From DASQPJ01 sp036268355 (GTDB lineage Bacteria; Actinomycetota; Actinomycetes; Sporichthyales; Sporichthyaceae), in assembly GCA_036268355.1 (NCBI GenBank), contig DATAUG010000264.1, forward strand, positions 1 through 19,239: a stretch of DNA of 19,239 nt, in the 5' to 3' direction. Position numbers and translations under genes: made by a program. The notes under the pieces are model-generated. The model saw only the letters and a list, made by a program, of their open reading frames with translations. It searched no databases and was not told where the DNA came from. Numbering within the stretch: the stretch's first letter is position 1; the number at the start of each line of letters is the position of its first letter. This document shows positions 6,195 through 13,585 of this stretch, piece by piece.

Positions 6195-6777
6195 GGACGT
6201 TGGGTCGCGCCTTGCGGGATGCCCGCGCGAGAGCCGGACTGCACCAGGGTCAGGTCGCCGAGCGGGCCCAGGTCGATCAGCCGATGATCCCCCTTACGAG
6301 CGGGGCAAGCGTGAGCCGACCTGGCCGACCTTCCTGCGGTTGCTCAGCGCGACCGGCGCCACTGCCGAGGTGCGGGTCCGTGAACTGCCGGCCGGTACAG
6401 GAGCGCTCAGCCTTGCCGAACTGGCAACGCATCTGAGGCAGACCCGCACCGAGCCGGGCCGACGGCGCCTGGTCCTCGATTTCCTCGGCCGCTACGCCGA
6501 TTCCGATGCCGCCCGGCGAGCAGCACTGCTGCTGAGTCAGCCCAGCGCGGCGGGCGACCCGCGGTGGGATGCCCTGTTGGGCGCGCTCGCCGAGCATCTG
6601 GCCTTCCACGACGCCGTGGATGCACCTGACTGGTGCACCGAGCCGGACCGGTTCCTCGATCACCCCTGGTTCTGGGTCGACCTGCCCTCGGTGCGTCGCC
6701 GCGCCCGCACCGGCGCACCGACCGCGTTCCGTCGACGCAACGTGTGGATCGATCGCGCGGACCTGGAGCGGGTGTGA
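6188..6777 (+). pseudogene. XRE-family helix-turn-helix regulator, one frameshift (antitoxin-like)
   Basis: With one base restored the product has 196 residues. Residues 1-35 give the first part of an XRE/Cro-type HTH (LGRALRDARARAGLHQGQVA then ERAQVDQPMI). The recognition-helix end and next helix follow in the -1 frame (YERGKREPTWPTFLRLLSATG). After that comes a conserved-looking C-terminal part with LAELATHLRQTR, a helical segment FLGRYADSDAARRAALLLSQ, and a basic tail RRRARTGAPTAFRRRN. The frames meet at the C5 run 6289-6293, inside the HTH; C6 would restore it. It overlaps the next gene by 4 nt, so the pair is co-translated. By family, such regulators are DNA-binding antitoxins or repressors of the partner gene. 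As sequenced, it makes only a truncated product of about 82 residues unless slippage occurs. Confidence 0.78.
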
Positions 6778-7301
6778 ACCGCGGGCCGCTGCTCACCCGC
6801 CGACGTCTGCTCGACGCGCTCGGCCGCGTCGGTGACCACCTGCGCACCGCGGGCGGCGTGGCGGACCTGCACATCGTCGGCGGCGCCGTCATGGTCACCG
6901 AATACGGGGCACGCGATGCCACCGCTGCCCTCGACGCCTTCGACTACCAGCCCCACAGCGCCGTCGAACGCGCAGCGGCGCTGGTCGCCCAGGAGATGGA
7001 CCTGCCGCGTTCCTGGCTGAACCAGCAAGCCAATTCATACGTCCCCGCCGGAGCCGACTGGCGGCGCAGCCTCACCTTCGACCACCCGAACCTGCACCTC
7101 TACGCCATCGCACCCCAACACCTACTCGCCATGAAGGTCCAGGCCGGGCGGCCCACCGACGCCGAGGACATCGCCACCCTGTGCCGAGTGTTGGGAATTA
7201 CCACCCCGGCCGAGGTCGAACGCATCACCCGTGACGCCTACCCCGACGAGGAACCCTCCGCCCGAGGGATGGACCTGGCCGGCGACATCCTCGACACCTG
7301 A
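6774..7301 (+). CDS. Nucleotidyltransferase-fold protein (AbiEii/DUF6036-like), possible toxin
   Basis: A 175-residue protein starting at a GTG that overlaps the XRE stop (GTGA), so translation is coupled. It shows the start of a polymerase-beta-type nucleotidyltransferase fold: LHIVGGAVMVTEYGARDATA at about 32-51, with the GG motif at 36-37, then ALDAF. Later LPRSWLNQQANSYV and APQHLLAMKVQAGRPTDAED.IATLCRVLG match the helical part of the AbiEii/DUF6036-type proteins. In active members the first strand pair ends D-x-D; here the first position is Ala (A52-L-D54), so catalysis may be altered. Partnered with an HTH protein, it resembles a toxin-antitoxin or abortive-infection pair. The toxin role is inference. 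Confidence 0.7.
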   Translation: MNRGPLLTRRRLLDALGRVGDHLRTAGGVADLHIVGGAVMVTEYGARDATAALDAFDYQPHSAVERAAALVAQEMDLPRSWLNQQANSYVPAGADWRRSLTFDHPNLHLYAIAPQHLLAMKVQAGRPTDAEDIATLCRVLGITTPAEVERITRDAYPDEEPSARGMDLAGDILDT

Positions 7302-7490
7302 ACCGCACGCCGCCACACCGGCACCCGCCGCCTGGAAGTCGGCCCAGAAAGATCTGCCGGTCCCGGCCGGCTCACCCGGGTAGGCGGTCCCGCTGCCATC
7401 GCGCAGGTAGTGCTCGTGCCGGAAAGGCTCGCTGTCGGCGAAAGAGCGGACGTTGCCCCCGGGTTCGGGCGTCGGGATGCGGTGCGTCAT
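7122..7490 (-). CDS. Small hypothetical protein, 3' part overlapping the nucleotidyltransferase gene
   Basis: The ATG at 7490 has a good Shine-Dalgarno (AAGGAG, 7 nt upstream). The first ~50 residues look like real protein: MTHRIPTPEPGGNVRSFADS, then EPFRHEHYLRDGSGTAYPGE and TGRSFWADF. I do not recognise the family. After residue ~60 the frame runs 180 nt into the antisense of the nucleotidyltransferase gene and becomes Gly/Val-rich without character. The likely history is a small gene whose 3' end was lost when the XRE/nucleotidyltransferase unit was placed next to it; the present stop at 7122 would then be accidental. Confidence 0.4.
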   Translation of the reverse strand: MTHRIPTPEPGGNVRSFADSEPFRHEHYLRDGSGTAYPGEPAGTGRSFWADFQAAGAGVAACGSGVEDVAGQVHPSGGGFLVGVGVTGDAFDLGRGGNSQHSAQGGDVLGVGGPPGLDLHGE

Positions 7491-7922
7491 GGGATCGCTC
7501 CTTCGCAGGCGGGGCCGCGTGATCGCCAGGGGCTGGAGCGCTGCGAGGAAACCTATCCCAACCCGAACGCCACAGGACAGCCCCGCGAGGGCACCGGTTC
7601 AAGCACCCGTCCCCTGCACCGGCACGACCCCAGGACGAGCAGCAGGTGCGAATCTGACGCTACGTCACTGTCTCGGTGCCGGCCGGCGATCCTTCGTCCC
7701 CGTGCGCCCTCTGGTTGGGTGGCGACACCGCAGCGCGCCCGTTCCGGCTGTGCGGCTCCTTGCGCACAAGGGATTTCATCGCGGGGAAATCCGAACGCGA
7801 CCCGGCGCCCGTTGAGTGGATGCAGTCGTAGGCCGCGTGACCCGCCGGCCGCCGACGACGCGGCCACCAGCCGCACAGTCCTGGACCCGACCGGCCCAGC
7901 ACACGATCGGAAGGCCACCGAC
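7491..7922. other. Intergenic stretch with one palindrome and one hairpin
   Basis: No supported gene. It contains palindrome site 6 (7654-7668) and a hairpin GGATTTC/GAAATCC (7771-7777 and 7786-7792, 8-nt loop). Overlapping open frames on both strands have no recognisable protein character. Confidence 0.4.
7654..7668. promoter_or_regulatory. CTGAC-N5-GTCAC palindrome, site 6 (one mismatch)
   Basis: Near-perfect copy with spacer GCTAC, 255 nt before the 50-residue ORF at 7923. Together with site 7 it brackets that ORF. Confidence 0.4.
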
Positions 7923-8075
7923 ATGTCGACACCCACGACCCGCACGACGCCGAACCCGACCGCGGTCCTGTCCGCAGCCACACCGCCCGCCGGGCACCTG
8001 CCACGCCCGCGCATCCGCCGCCTGCCCACCGGCCGTCGCGACCACGTCGGCCTTTCCACCCCCGACGAAGGCTGA
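7923..8075 (+). CDS. Short proline/arginine-rich ORF, unknown
   Basis: A 50-residue ORF from ATG 7923 with GGAAGG about 8 nt upstream. The sequence starts MSTPTTRTTPNPTAVLSA, has a Pro-Gly-His/Pro-Arg middle (PAGHLPRPRIRRLPTGRR) and ends acidic (STPDEG). There is no membrane segment and no known motif. Its composition and short length would suit a small regulatory or modified peptide, but nothing next to it shows a modification enzyme. It lies between two near-perfect copies of the CTGAC-N5-GTCAG motif (7654 and 8151). Reality of the gene is uncertain. Confidence 0.35.
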   Translation: MSTPTTRTTPNPTAVLSAATPPAGHLPRPRIRRLPTGRRDHVGLSTPDEG

Positions 8076-8150
8076 CCAGCGCGAGGTCGCGTCGAACCGC
8101 AGCGCCGACAAAGCCGCCCCGGGTGCACCAAGCGGGAAGGCACGCCCCTA

Positions 8151-8165
8151 CTGACGTGGCGTCGG
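8151..8165. promoter_or_regulatory. CTGAC-N5-GTCGG palindrome, site 7 (one mismatch)
   Basis: Near-perfect copy with spacer GTGGC, 75 nt after the 50-residue ORF. It also matches site 6 in inverted orientation over a wider stretch (GATC-GACGC-ACGTCA-T pattern). Confidence 0.4.
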
Positions 8166-8288
8166 ATCGGGACCCAGGCCGGGCGGTCATTCCCGGGCGA
8201 CCTTGATCGGGCGGCCCGCGTCGGTCGTGGCGAAGGTGTCGGCAGAGGTGCCACGCCGCAAGTCATCGCGCTCCCGGTCTCGGCCGGG

Positions 8289-8666
8289 TCAGGCGTTTCC
8301 CGCCCTGGGGTTCTCGTCCCAGTCGCCGGGGTGGGTGCGGTCCACGAGGTCGGTGTAGTCGGGGTGGGTGGCCAGGAAGCGGCCGATGACCGGGCAGTAG
8401 TTGGTGAGCGTGTTGCCGTGGCGGCGTAGGTCGTCGAAGGTGGCGGCGATGAACGGGGTGACCAGCCCCTGGCCGCGGTAGCCCTCGTGCAGGTAGGCGT
8501 GGGTGAAGACCCGGCGTGAGCCGGTGCTGCCGTAGACCAGCAGGCCCGCGTTGACCTCGTCCACGAGCAGTTCGTAGTACCGATCGGCCGGGTCGTGCAC
8601 GAGGGTCAGGGCCCGGTCCGCCGGTGACGGGATCGGGATGCGTTCGACGGTTTCCTCGGGACTCAC
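8289..8666 (-). CDS. GNAT-like N-acetyltransferase
   Basis: A 125-residue small acetyltransferase of the short GCN5-related type (YjdJ/COG2388-like). Seen: VDEVNAGLLVYGSTGSRRVF (beta strands), then the acetyl-CoA loop HEGYRGQGLVTPFIAATFDD, equivalent to the R-x-x-G-x-G/A signature, and CPVIGRFLATHPDYTDLV, the family's C-P-x-x...H-P-E/D-Y-x-D-L-V ending. It would transfer acetyl groups to small amines or proteins in the cytosol; the acceptor is unknown. The GTG at 8666 is chosen because GGAGG lies 5 nt before it. It is the last gene of the co-directional block, 55 nt after the ABM gene, so co-transcription is likely. Confidence 0.85.
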   Translation of the reverse strand: MSPEETVERIPIPSPADRALTLVHDPADRYYELLVDEVNAGLLVYGSTGSRRVFTHAYLHEGYRGQGLVTPFIAATFDDLRRHGNTLTNYCPVIGRFLATHPDYTDLVDRTHPGDWDENPRAGNA

Positions 8667-8721
8667 ACGGGCCTCCTGGGGCTGGATGTCGCGCAGCGGC
8701 ACTGCGGGCGCACTGAACCGC

Positions 8722-9399
8722 TCACACCGTTACGGAGCTGGGTAAGCGTTCGGGGTAGTACTGCGGGTTCTCGCGGCGGTCGTACATGCCGTAGTCGCGT
8801 ACGACGCGGATCTGTCGCCGGCGGGTCTGGGCAGGCAGGGCGGTGGGCGACGCGAAGTCCTCGGCATCGGCCGCGCCTGCCCATGCGGTCATCAGCAACA
8901 CGTCACCGGGGGTCAGCACCGCTTCGTACACGTCGTGCTCGACCAGCCCCAGCAGACCTGGTCGCAGGCCGAAGGCGGCCGCGATCGCCTGCGGCGGTTC
9001 CTCGGTCGCGCCGGGGCGCTGGGCGTCGAGGAGCACGACGGTGGTGGCCGCTCCCACGTGGGTCTCGTCCAGGCGCTGCTCGAGGATCTGCTGCCCCTCG
9101 GGGACGTGGGTGTCGGCAGTGATCTGGCCGACGCGCAGGTGGTAGTCGGCGAGGATCCTTTCCCGGCCGGCGACCTGTGCGTCGTGGTGGCGGGCGCGAG
9201 TTCGCCAGCGGACAAGGGATTTCTCGTCGCGCCAGCCGGACAGCGACAGAATCCAGCCGGGTCGGGTCAGGCTGCGGTAGCGGATGTTGTCGACGAAGCC
9301 ATCGATCTCCTCCAGGTCCGGGCGCAGTGCCTTGGCCAGGTCCAGGTAGGCGTTCCACTGCGGCTCGTGGGGGTTGACCTCGAATAGGACGCTGAACAT
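8722..9399 (-). CDS. Two-domain antibiotic biosynthesis monooxygenase (ABM) protein
   Basis: A 225-residue protein with two ferredoxin-like ABM repeats. The first (residues 1-100) has FSVLFEVNPHEPQWNAYLDL, the core PDLEEIDGFVDNIRYRS and GWILSLSGWRDEKSLVRWR followed by RARHHDAQ, all hallmarks of the family. The second (about 115-225) is more diverged and ends RVVRDYGMYDRRENPQYYPE, a tail often seen in two-domain members. ABM proteins are small cofactor-free or haem-linked oxygenases acting on quinones, polyketides or haem; the substrate here is unknown. ATG 9399 has GGAAGG 5 nt upstream. It lies 33 nt after the RidA-like gene and probably shares its transcript. Confidence 0.85.
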   Translation of the reverse strand: MFSVLFEVNPHEPQWNAYLDLAKALRPDLEEIDGFVDNIRYRSLTRPGWILSLSGWRDEKSLVRWRTRARHHDAQVAGRERILADYHLRVGQITADTHVPEGQQILEQRLDETHVGAATTVVLLDAQRPGATEEPPQAIAAAFGLRPGLLGLVEHDVYEAVLTPGDVLLMTAWAGAADAEDFASPTALPAQTRRRQIRVVRDYGMYDRRENPQYYPERLPSSVTV

Positions 9400-9432
9400 G
9401 GGTGCCTTCCGTGGCGGTTACCGGGCGGGCGA

Positions 9433-9825
9433 TCAGAGTGCGGCGATCGCGTCGATCTCGATGTCGAAGGGTCCGGGCCAGGCCGGGACGGTGACGAAGA
9501 CCCGCGCAGGTGGGTCGGTCGGGAAGTACCGGGCGTAGACGGCGTTGACGATCGGGAAATGCTCGACGGAAGTGCAGTAGACCGTGCATTTGAGGACCTG
9601 GTCGAGGCTCGACCCGGCGCTCTCCACGGCCAGTTTCAGCTGCTCCAGGACCAGTTCGGTCTGGCGTTGCACGGGGACCTCTGCGACTTGCCCCGTCTCG
9701 GGGTCGAACGGCGGCAGCCCGGAGACGTACACGGTGTCACCGGCCCGGGTGGCCACGGAGGTGGGGGCCTTCCAGTTCTCCAGCCACGTCGACAACGGCT
9801 CGACCCGGATCACTTCTCGTCTCAT
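9433..9825 (-). CDS. RidA family (enamine/imine deaminase) protein
   Basis: A 130-residue YjgF/YER057c/UK114-family protein. Seen: GDTVYVSGLPPFDPETGQV, then QTELVLEQLKLAVESAGSSL and DQVLKCTVYCTSVEHFPIVN, and the closing motif PPARVFVTV...DIEIDAIAAL with the Arg that binds the substrate carboxylate in this family. Members hydrolyse reactive enamines and imines or help catabolic pathways as trimers in the cytosol. ATG 9825 has a perfect GGAGG 6 nt upstream. The next gene (ABM) follows after 33 nt. Its place beside oxygenase and hydrolase genes suggests clearing of a reactive intermediate of the same pathway (inference). Confidence 0.9.
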   Translation of the reverse strand: MRREVIRVEPLSTWLENWKAPTSVATRAGDTVYVSGLPPFDPETGQVAEVPVQRQTELVLEQLKLAVESAGSSLDQVLKCTVYCTSVEHFPIVNAVYARYFPTDPPARVFVTVPAWPGPFDIEIDAIAAL

Positions 9826-10035
9826 CGCTGTCCTCCTGTCAGGTGCTCGAGCATCGCGCCTGCTCGCGGCCGGTCCGGCGTGCGCGGAGCAACGCCCGGT
9901 CCTGGCCGGCTTGCGATCCCCGCACGTGCGGCATCGAGGCCACCGTGTCCCGGATTCATCATGGCGCGGTCGCATTTCCTCCCCCGTCGAAATGAACCGG
10001 GGTGGACCGGGGGATCCACGCCGGGAAAGGGGAAG

Positions 10036-11790
10036 TCACAGGTCGATCACCAGTGCCGTGCGCGGCCTCGCGCAGCACAGGAGGACCTGCCCTGGTCCGG
10101 GTGCCTCCAGCGGGGCGAGGTCGTAGTCGAAATCTCCGGACAGCACCGGGGTGAGGCAGGTGTGGCACACGCCGCTGCGGCAGGCCCAACGGGTGGGCAC
10201 GTCAGCGCCTTCGGCCAGTTCCAGCAAGGTCGCCCACCGATCGTCCCAGGCCACGGTCAGGCCGCTGCGCGCAAAGGTGACCGGCGGGCCCTGCCCCACC
10301 GCGCCGGCGGGCTGGTGCGGCGCGAGCGCACGGGCACCGACCACGCCGGGGTTGATCGGGGCGCGGGCACCGAAAAGCTCGGTGTGGATCCGGGAGCCGG
10401 CAAGTCCCGACTCGACCAGCAGCCCGTGCAGGTCCGCCATGAACGACGCCGGCCCGCAGAGGTAGGCGCTGGCATCGGCGGGGATTCCCAACCGGGCAAG
10501 GCTTTCCCGGGTCGGCCGCCCACGCACCACCCCCGGTACGGCGCCCGCCTGCGGGTCGCCCGCGGTGTGGAAGATCGCGGTGTGAAAAACGGCGCAGTGC
10601 GACTCGGGCAACCTGGCCAGCGCAGTCATGGCCTCCTGCGCGAAGGCATGGCTGCGCGCGTCGCGGGTGACGTGGATCCACCACACCTTCCCGGGGTGGG
10701 GGACGGCGGCCAGGTGGTGCAGCATCGCCAGTACCGGGGTGAGGCCGATACCGGCCGAGACCAGCAGCACCGGCCCGATCTCATCGCCCAGGACGAACTC
10801 ACCACGCGGCGCGGCGACGTCGATGATCGAACCGACCTGGATCGCGGTGTGCAGGTAGGCGCTGACCAGCCCGCGCGGTTCCCGCTTCACGCTGATCCGA
10901 TAGGTGTCGGGGCAGGCTGCTCCGGACAGGGAGTAGCTGCGCACCGGGGGCGGATCACCGGCGCCGGGCAACCGCAGGGTCAGGTACTGGCCCGGTCGAG
11001 GGATCGGCAGCCGGCTCGCGTCGGGCGCCTGCAGGTGGAAGGAGGTGACATCGGCGGTCTCGGCCGCGCGTCGGGTCACCCGCAGCGGCCGGAAGCCGGC
11101 CCACCCTGGCCCCTGGACAACCTCGGGGCCGCCGGTTGGGCCGGCTTCGGCCGCGGCGAGCAGTTCGGTGAAGGACCGGCGCCACCCCGGGCTCAACGCC
11201 GGCTCGTCGAGTGACTGGCGGAGCAACGCGGTGTCCCGGTCGGGCAGGTAGAGCAGCGCATCGAGCGCCGCGACGCTGAGCGCGTGCCGGCCCCGTTGCG
11301 TGCGCACGATCTCGTCCCCGGCCTGCACGTGTCCCTCGGTGATCACCCGCAGGTAGAACCCGGGGCGGTGCGCCGCCACCATCAGGGCGGCCATCCGCGG
11401 TTCGCCGGTGCGCATCCCCACCCGGAAGCAGGTGACCCGGGGTTGGGTGACCTCGAACTGCGCCTCGCCCACTCGGTAACGGTCCCCGATGCACACCTGG
11501 TCGTCACCGAGGCCCTCGACGGTGAAATTCTCCCCGAACAATCCGTACTCGATCTCCTGCCGGGACAGTGCTCGTTGCCAGTGTCGGTAGGAGTCGAGTT
11601 GATAGACCAGGACCGCGCGTTGTTCACCGCCGTGCCCGCCCAGGTCACCCTGCCCGTCGCCGGCGACGTTGAACCGGTGGACCATCCGCGGCCCGGAGAC
11701 CGGGGTTTTCCAGATCCCCGTCCGTACCGTGCGACCCTGCCACGCCACGTCCTGGGGCATTCCGACGTTCAGCGACACCAGACGCGCCAA
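10036..11790 (-). CDS. MOSC / ferredoxin reductase / 2Fe-2S fusion protein
   Basis: A three-part protein of 584 residues. Residues 1-165 are a MOSC domain (RLVSLNVGMPQDVAWQGR, GDGQGDLGGHGGEQRAVLVY, and QPRVTCFRVG with the conserved Cys at about 121). Residues 235-470 are a ferredoxin-NADP reductase module: FAD motif RSYSLS (284-289), NAD(P) motif SAGIGLTPVLAML (345-357) and YLCGP (443-447). The end is a plant-type 2Fe-2S ferredoxin with C537-x4-C542-x2-C545 and a final Cys at 572/573. It likely passes electrons from NAD(P)H through FAD and the cluster to a partner or to the MOSC centre. TTG 11790 (GGGGAG 9 nt upstream) begins right at the family's conserved start; GTG 11889 would add 33 residues unlike MOSC proteins. 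A short duplication, FHTAIFHTA, lies near 402-410. Confidence 0.88.
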   Translation of the reverse strand: MARLVSLNVGMPQDVAWQGRTVRTGIWKTPVSGPRMVHRFNVAGDGQGDLGGHGGEQRAVLVYQLDSYRHWQRALSRQEIEYGLFGENFTVEGLGDDQVCIGDRYRVGEAQFEVTQPRVTCFRVGMRTGEPRMAALMVAAHRPGFYLRVITEGHVQAGDEIVRTQRGRHALSVAALDALLYLPDRDTALLRQSLDEPALSPGWRRSFTELLAAAEAGPTGGPEVVQGPGWAGFRPLRVTRRAAETADVTSFHLQAPDASRLPIPRPGQYLTLRLPGAGDPPPVRSYSLSGAACPDTYRISVKREPRGLVSAYLHTAIQVGSIIDVAAPRGEFVLGDEIGPVLLVSAGIGLTPVLAMLHHLAAVPHPGKVWWIHVTRDARSHAFAQEAMTALARLPESHCAVFHTAIFHTAGDPQAGAVPGVVRGRPTRESLARLGIPADASAYLCGPASFMADLHGLLVESGLAGSRIHTELFGARAPINPGVVGARALAPHQPAGAVGQGPPVTFARSGLTVAWDDRWATLLELAEGADVPTRWACRSGVCHTCLTPVLSGDFDYDLAPLEAPGPGQVLLCCARPRTALVIDL

Positions 11791-11898
11791 CTGCCTGCAC
11801 TCCCCCGTCGGTCGGACCAGAACATTGTGGTGCCCGCGAATACCTGACCGGAAGCCCTCCGGCGACGCGGTCACCGCGACCGCTCCCACGTCACGGAT

Positions 11899-11913
11899 CT
11901 GACGGCCGGTCAG
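11899..11913. promoter_or_regulatory. CTGAC-N5-GTCAG palindrome, site 8
   Basis: Perfect copy with spacer GGCCG between the ferritin-like stop and the MOSC-reductase gene, 109 nt upstream of the preferred start (10 nt from GTG 11889). A good operator position for the MOSC-reductase/RidA/ABM/GNAT part of the block. Confidence 0.6.
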
Positions 11914-11950
11914 TCGCCTTCGGGCGAACCGGCGTCGGTGGATCCTGCGC

Positions 11951-12397
11951 TCAGGCGTCCAGTTCGATCAGGGGTGCCGGTACCGGGTCGGCTCCGCTCG
12001 CCCCGAGCAGCACCGACCAGTGTTGGGCCTCCACAGCGCCGATCCGGGCCGCGAGCAGGGCCAGCTCCCGGTCCTCGTAGCGGGCGACACTCGCGATGCT
12101 GCCTCGGATGGCACCGGCCTCCAGTTCGATGGCGTAAGCGATGATGTCGCCGGCACCGGTCAGGGGCGGGTATTCGGCCGCGTACTTCTCCGCCGGCAAC
12201 GCGTCCACCGGTGTGCCGCCGCGCGCCCGGATCTGCTGGGCCAGCAGGTCACGGTGGTGTCGGTGGTCGGACTGGAAGGACCGCGCGACCGCGACGGTGC
12301 CCTCGTCGAGGAATCCGGTCCCGATGGCTGCCTCGTAGGCCGCGATGCCGAAGTGCTCCCCGGCGAGGCCTTCGTTCATGAGTTCGACGTCGGACAC
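11951..12397 (-). CDS. Ferritin-like domain protein
   Basis: A 148-residue all-helical protein of the ferritin-like four-helix fold. Helix 1 has NEGLAGEHFGIAAYEAAIG (Glu14, Glu22), helix 2 SFQSDHRHHRDLLAQQIRAR, helix 3 IAYAIELEAGAIRGSIASVA, and helix 4 ends with E123-A-Q-H126, an E-x-x-H metal ligand pair. The layout resembles the actinobacterial DUF4439-type ferritin-like family, which may bind a di-iron centre. No signal peptide is visible. GTG 12397 is preceded by AGGTGA at about 8 nt. Role: iron handling or oxidative protection is possible but not shown. It lies between the hydrolase and the MOSC-reductase on the same strand. Confidence 0.82.
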   Translation of the reverse strand: MSDVELMNEGLAGEHFGIAAYEAAIGTGFLDEGTVAVARSFQSDHRHHRDLLAQQIRARGGTPVDALPAEKYAAEYPPLTGAGDIIAYAIELEAGAIRGSIASVARYEDRELALLAARIGAVEAQHWSVLLGASGADPVPAPLIELDA

Positions 12398-12571
12398 TGC
12401 AGGTCACCTGTCCCGTTCGTGGTCGGACCGGGGGCCGCCTTATGGCAGGCCCCGGAGGATGGTCGATGCGATGCGGCTGCGCTCTGCGGTGGTGGGAACC
12501 CGATCGGTCGGGCAGCGGAGCAGTCCGGTGAACCGGGCCCCGAGGGCCGCGAACCGGTCGTGCCGCGCGGG

Positions 12572-13450
12572 TCACCGGTGGGTGAGGGTGGGGCGAACCT
12601 GCTGGGCGTGGAAGGCGGTGATGTGCTCGGTGATGTACTCGAGGTGGTCCTCGACGGCGAAGTGGCCCGCGTCGAGGCGATGCAGCTGTGCGTCCGGCAG
12701 GTCACGCAGGTAGGCCTCGCCACCGGCGGGGGTGAAGAAGATGTCGCCCTGACCCCAGAAGATCAGGGTCGGCGGCTGGTGCTTACGCATGAACTCCTGC
12801 CAGGCCGGATACAGCGGCGGGTTGGTCTTGTAGTCCTCGAGCAGGTCCAACTGGATCGCACGCCGGCCGGGCCGGTCGAGGAACGCGACGTCGGTGGTCC
12901 AGTTGTCCGGGCTGATCAGCTCCGGGTCCCGGTGCCCGCCCAGGTAGACCGAGCGCATGCCCCCGGTGTGCAGGAACGGCATCAGCGCCTGCTCGGTCGC
13001 CGGGGTGCGCTGCTCCCAAAGGTTCGCGCGGATGCCGTCCCAGGCCGAGGTGAACCCTTCCTCGTAGGCATTGGAGTTCTGCACGATCTGCCATTGGAGC
13101 CAGTCCGGGTGGGCGGCGATGATGCGGTTGCCGATGGGACCGCCGTAGTCCTGGTGGTAAAGGCCGAAGGAGGTGAACCCGATCGCGATCAGCCACGCCT
13201 GCACGGTTGCGGCCAGGTTGTCGAAGGTGTGCACGTAGGAGTCGGGGAACTCGGTGTACCCGAACCCCGGATAGTCAGGTGCCACGACGTGGAACCCGCG
13301 CGCAGCCAATGCCGGCAGCAGGTTGCGCCACTGGTGCGAGGAGGACGGGAAACCGCCCAGCAGCACCAGTTTCGGGGCGCCGGGCTCCCCGGCCTCCCGG
13401 TGGAACACCCGGCACTGGTCGAGGGCGGTGACGCGGTGGCGGACCTGCAC
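12572..13450 (-). CDS. Alpha/beta hydrolase with Asp nucleophile (epoxide hydrolase/dehalogenase-like)
   Basis: A 292-residue alpha/beta-hydrolase. The oxyanion-hole segment is LLGGFPSSSHQWRNLLPALA (30-49), the nucleophile elbow is YHQDYGGPIGNR with Asp101 in place of Ser, the acid is likely Asp236 (FWGQGDIFF) and the base His263 (DAGHFAVEDH). An Asp at the elbow is the hallmark of epoxide hydrolases and haloalkane dehalogenases, which form a covalent ester with the substrate. A cap region with AYEEGFTSAWDGIRANLWEQ lies between. GTG 13450 is chosen for GGGGAG 7 nt upstream. It directly follows the araC gene (135-nt gap holding an inverted repeat), so it is the likely first target of that regulator. 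Confidence 0.88.
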   Translation of the reverse strand: MQVRHRVTALDQCRVFHREAGEPGAPKLVLLGGFPSSSHQWRNLLPALAARGFHVVAPDYPGFGYTEFPDSYVHTFDNLAATVQAWLIAIGFTSFGLYHQDYGGPIGNRIIAAHPDWLQWQIVQNSNAYEEGFTSAWDGIRANLWEQRTPATEQALMPFLHTGGMRSVYLGGHRDPELISPDNWTTDVAFLDRPGRRAIQLDLLEDYKTNPPLYPAWQEFMRKHQPPTLIFWGQGDIFFTPAGGEAYLRDLPDAQLHRLDAGHFAVEDHLEYITEHITAFHAQQVRPTLTHR

Positions 13451-13539
13451 GATGCGGCTCCCCTGGATGGTTCCCGGACGCACACCGGGGACGGCCCCCC
13501 GGCCGCCCTGATCCTCACCCCGCGGGCGCGCTCCCCGGT

Positions 13540-13576
13540 GACGTTGCGCGCCGCGGCCGCTCGCAATGCGCGCCGG
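13540..13576 (-). repeat. 37-bp inverted repeat, left copy
   Basis: Its complement matches 14695-14731 at 34 of 37 positions. The three differences all fall in the 6-nt middle. It lies 10 nt after the araC stop. Each copy can also form a small internal hairpin from TTGCG and CGCAA. Confidence 0.7.
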
Positions 13577-13585
13577 CGGCACTTC

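Noticed and set aside
9559..11214. Plus-strand open frame of 551 codons
   Set aside because: Antisense to the RidA and MOSC-reductase genes; Gly/Arg/Gln-rich composition typical of GC-rich shadow frames.
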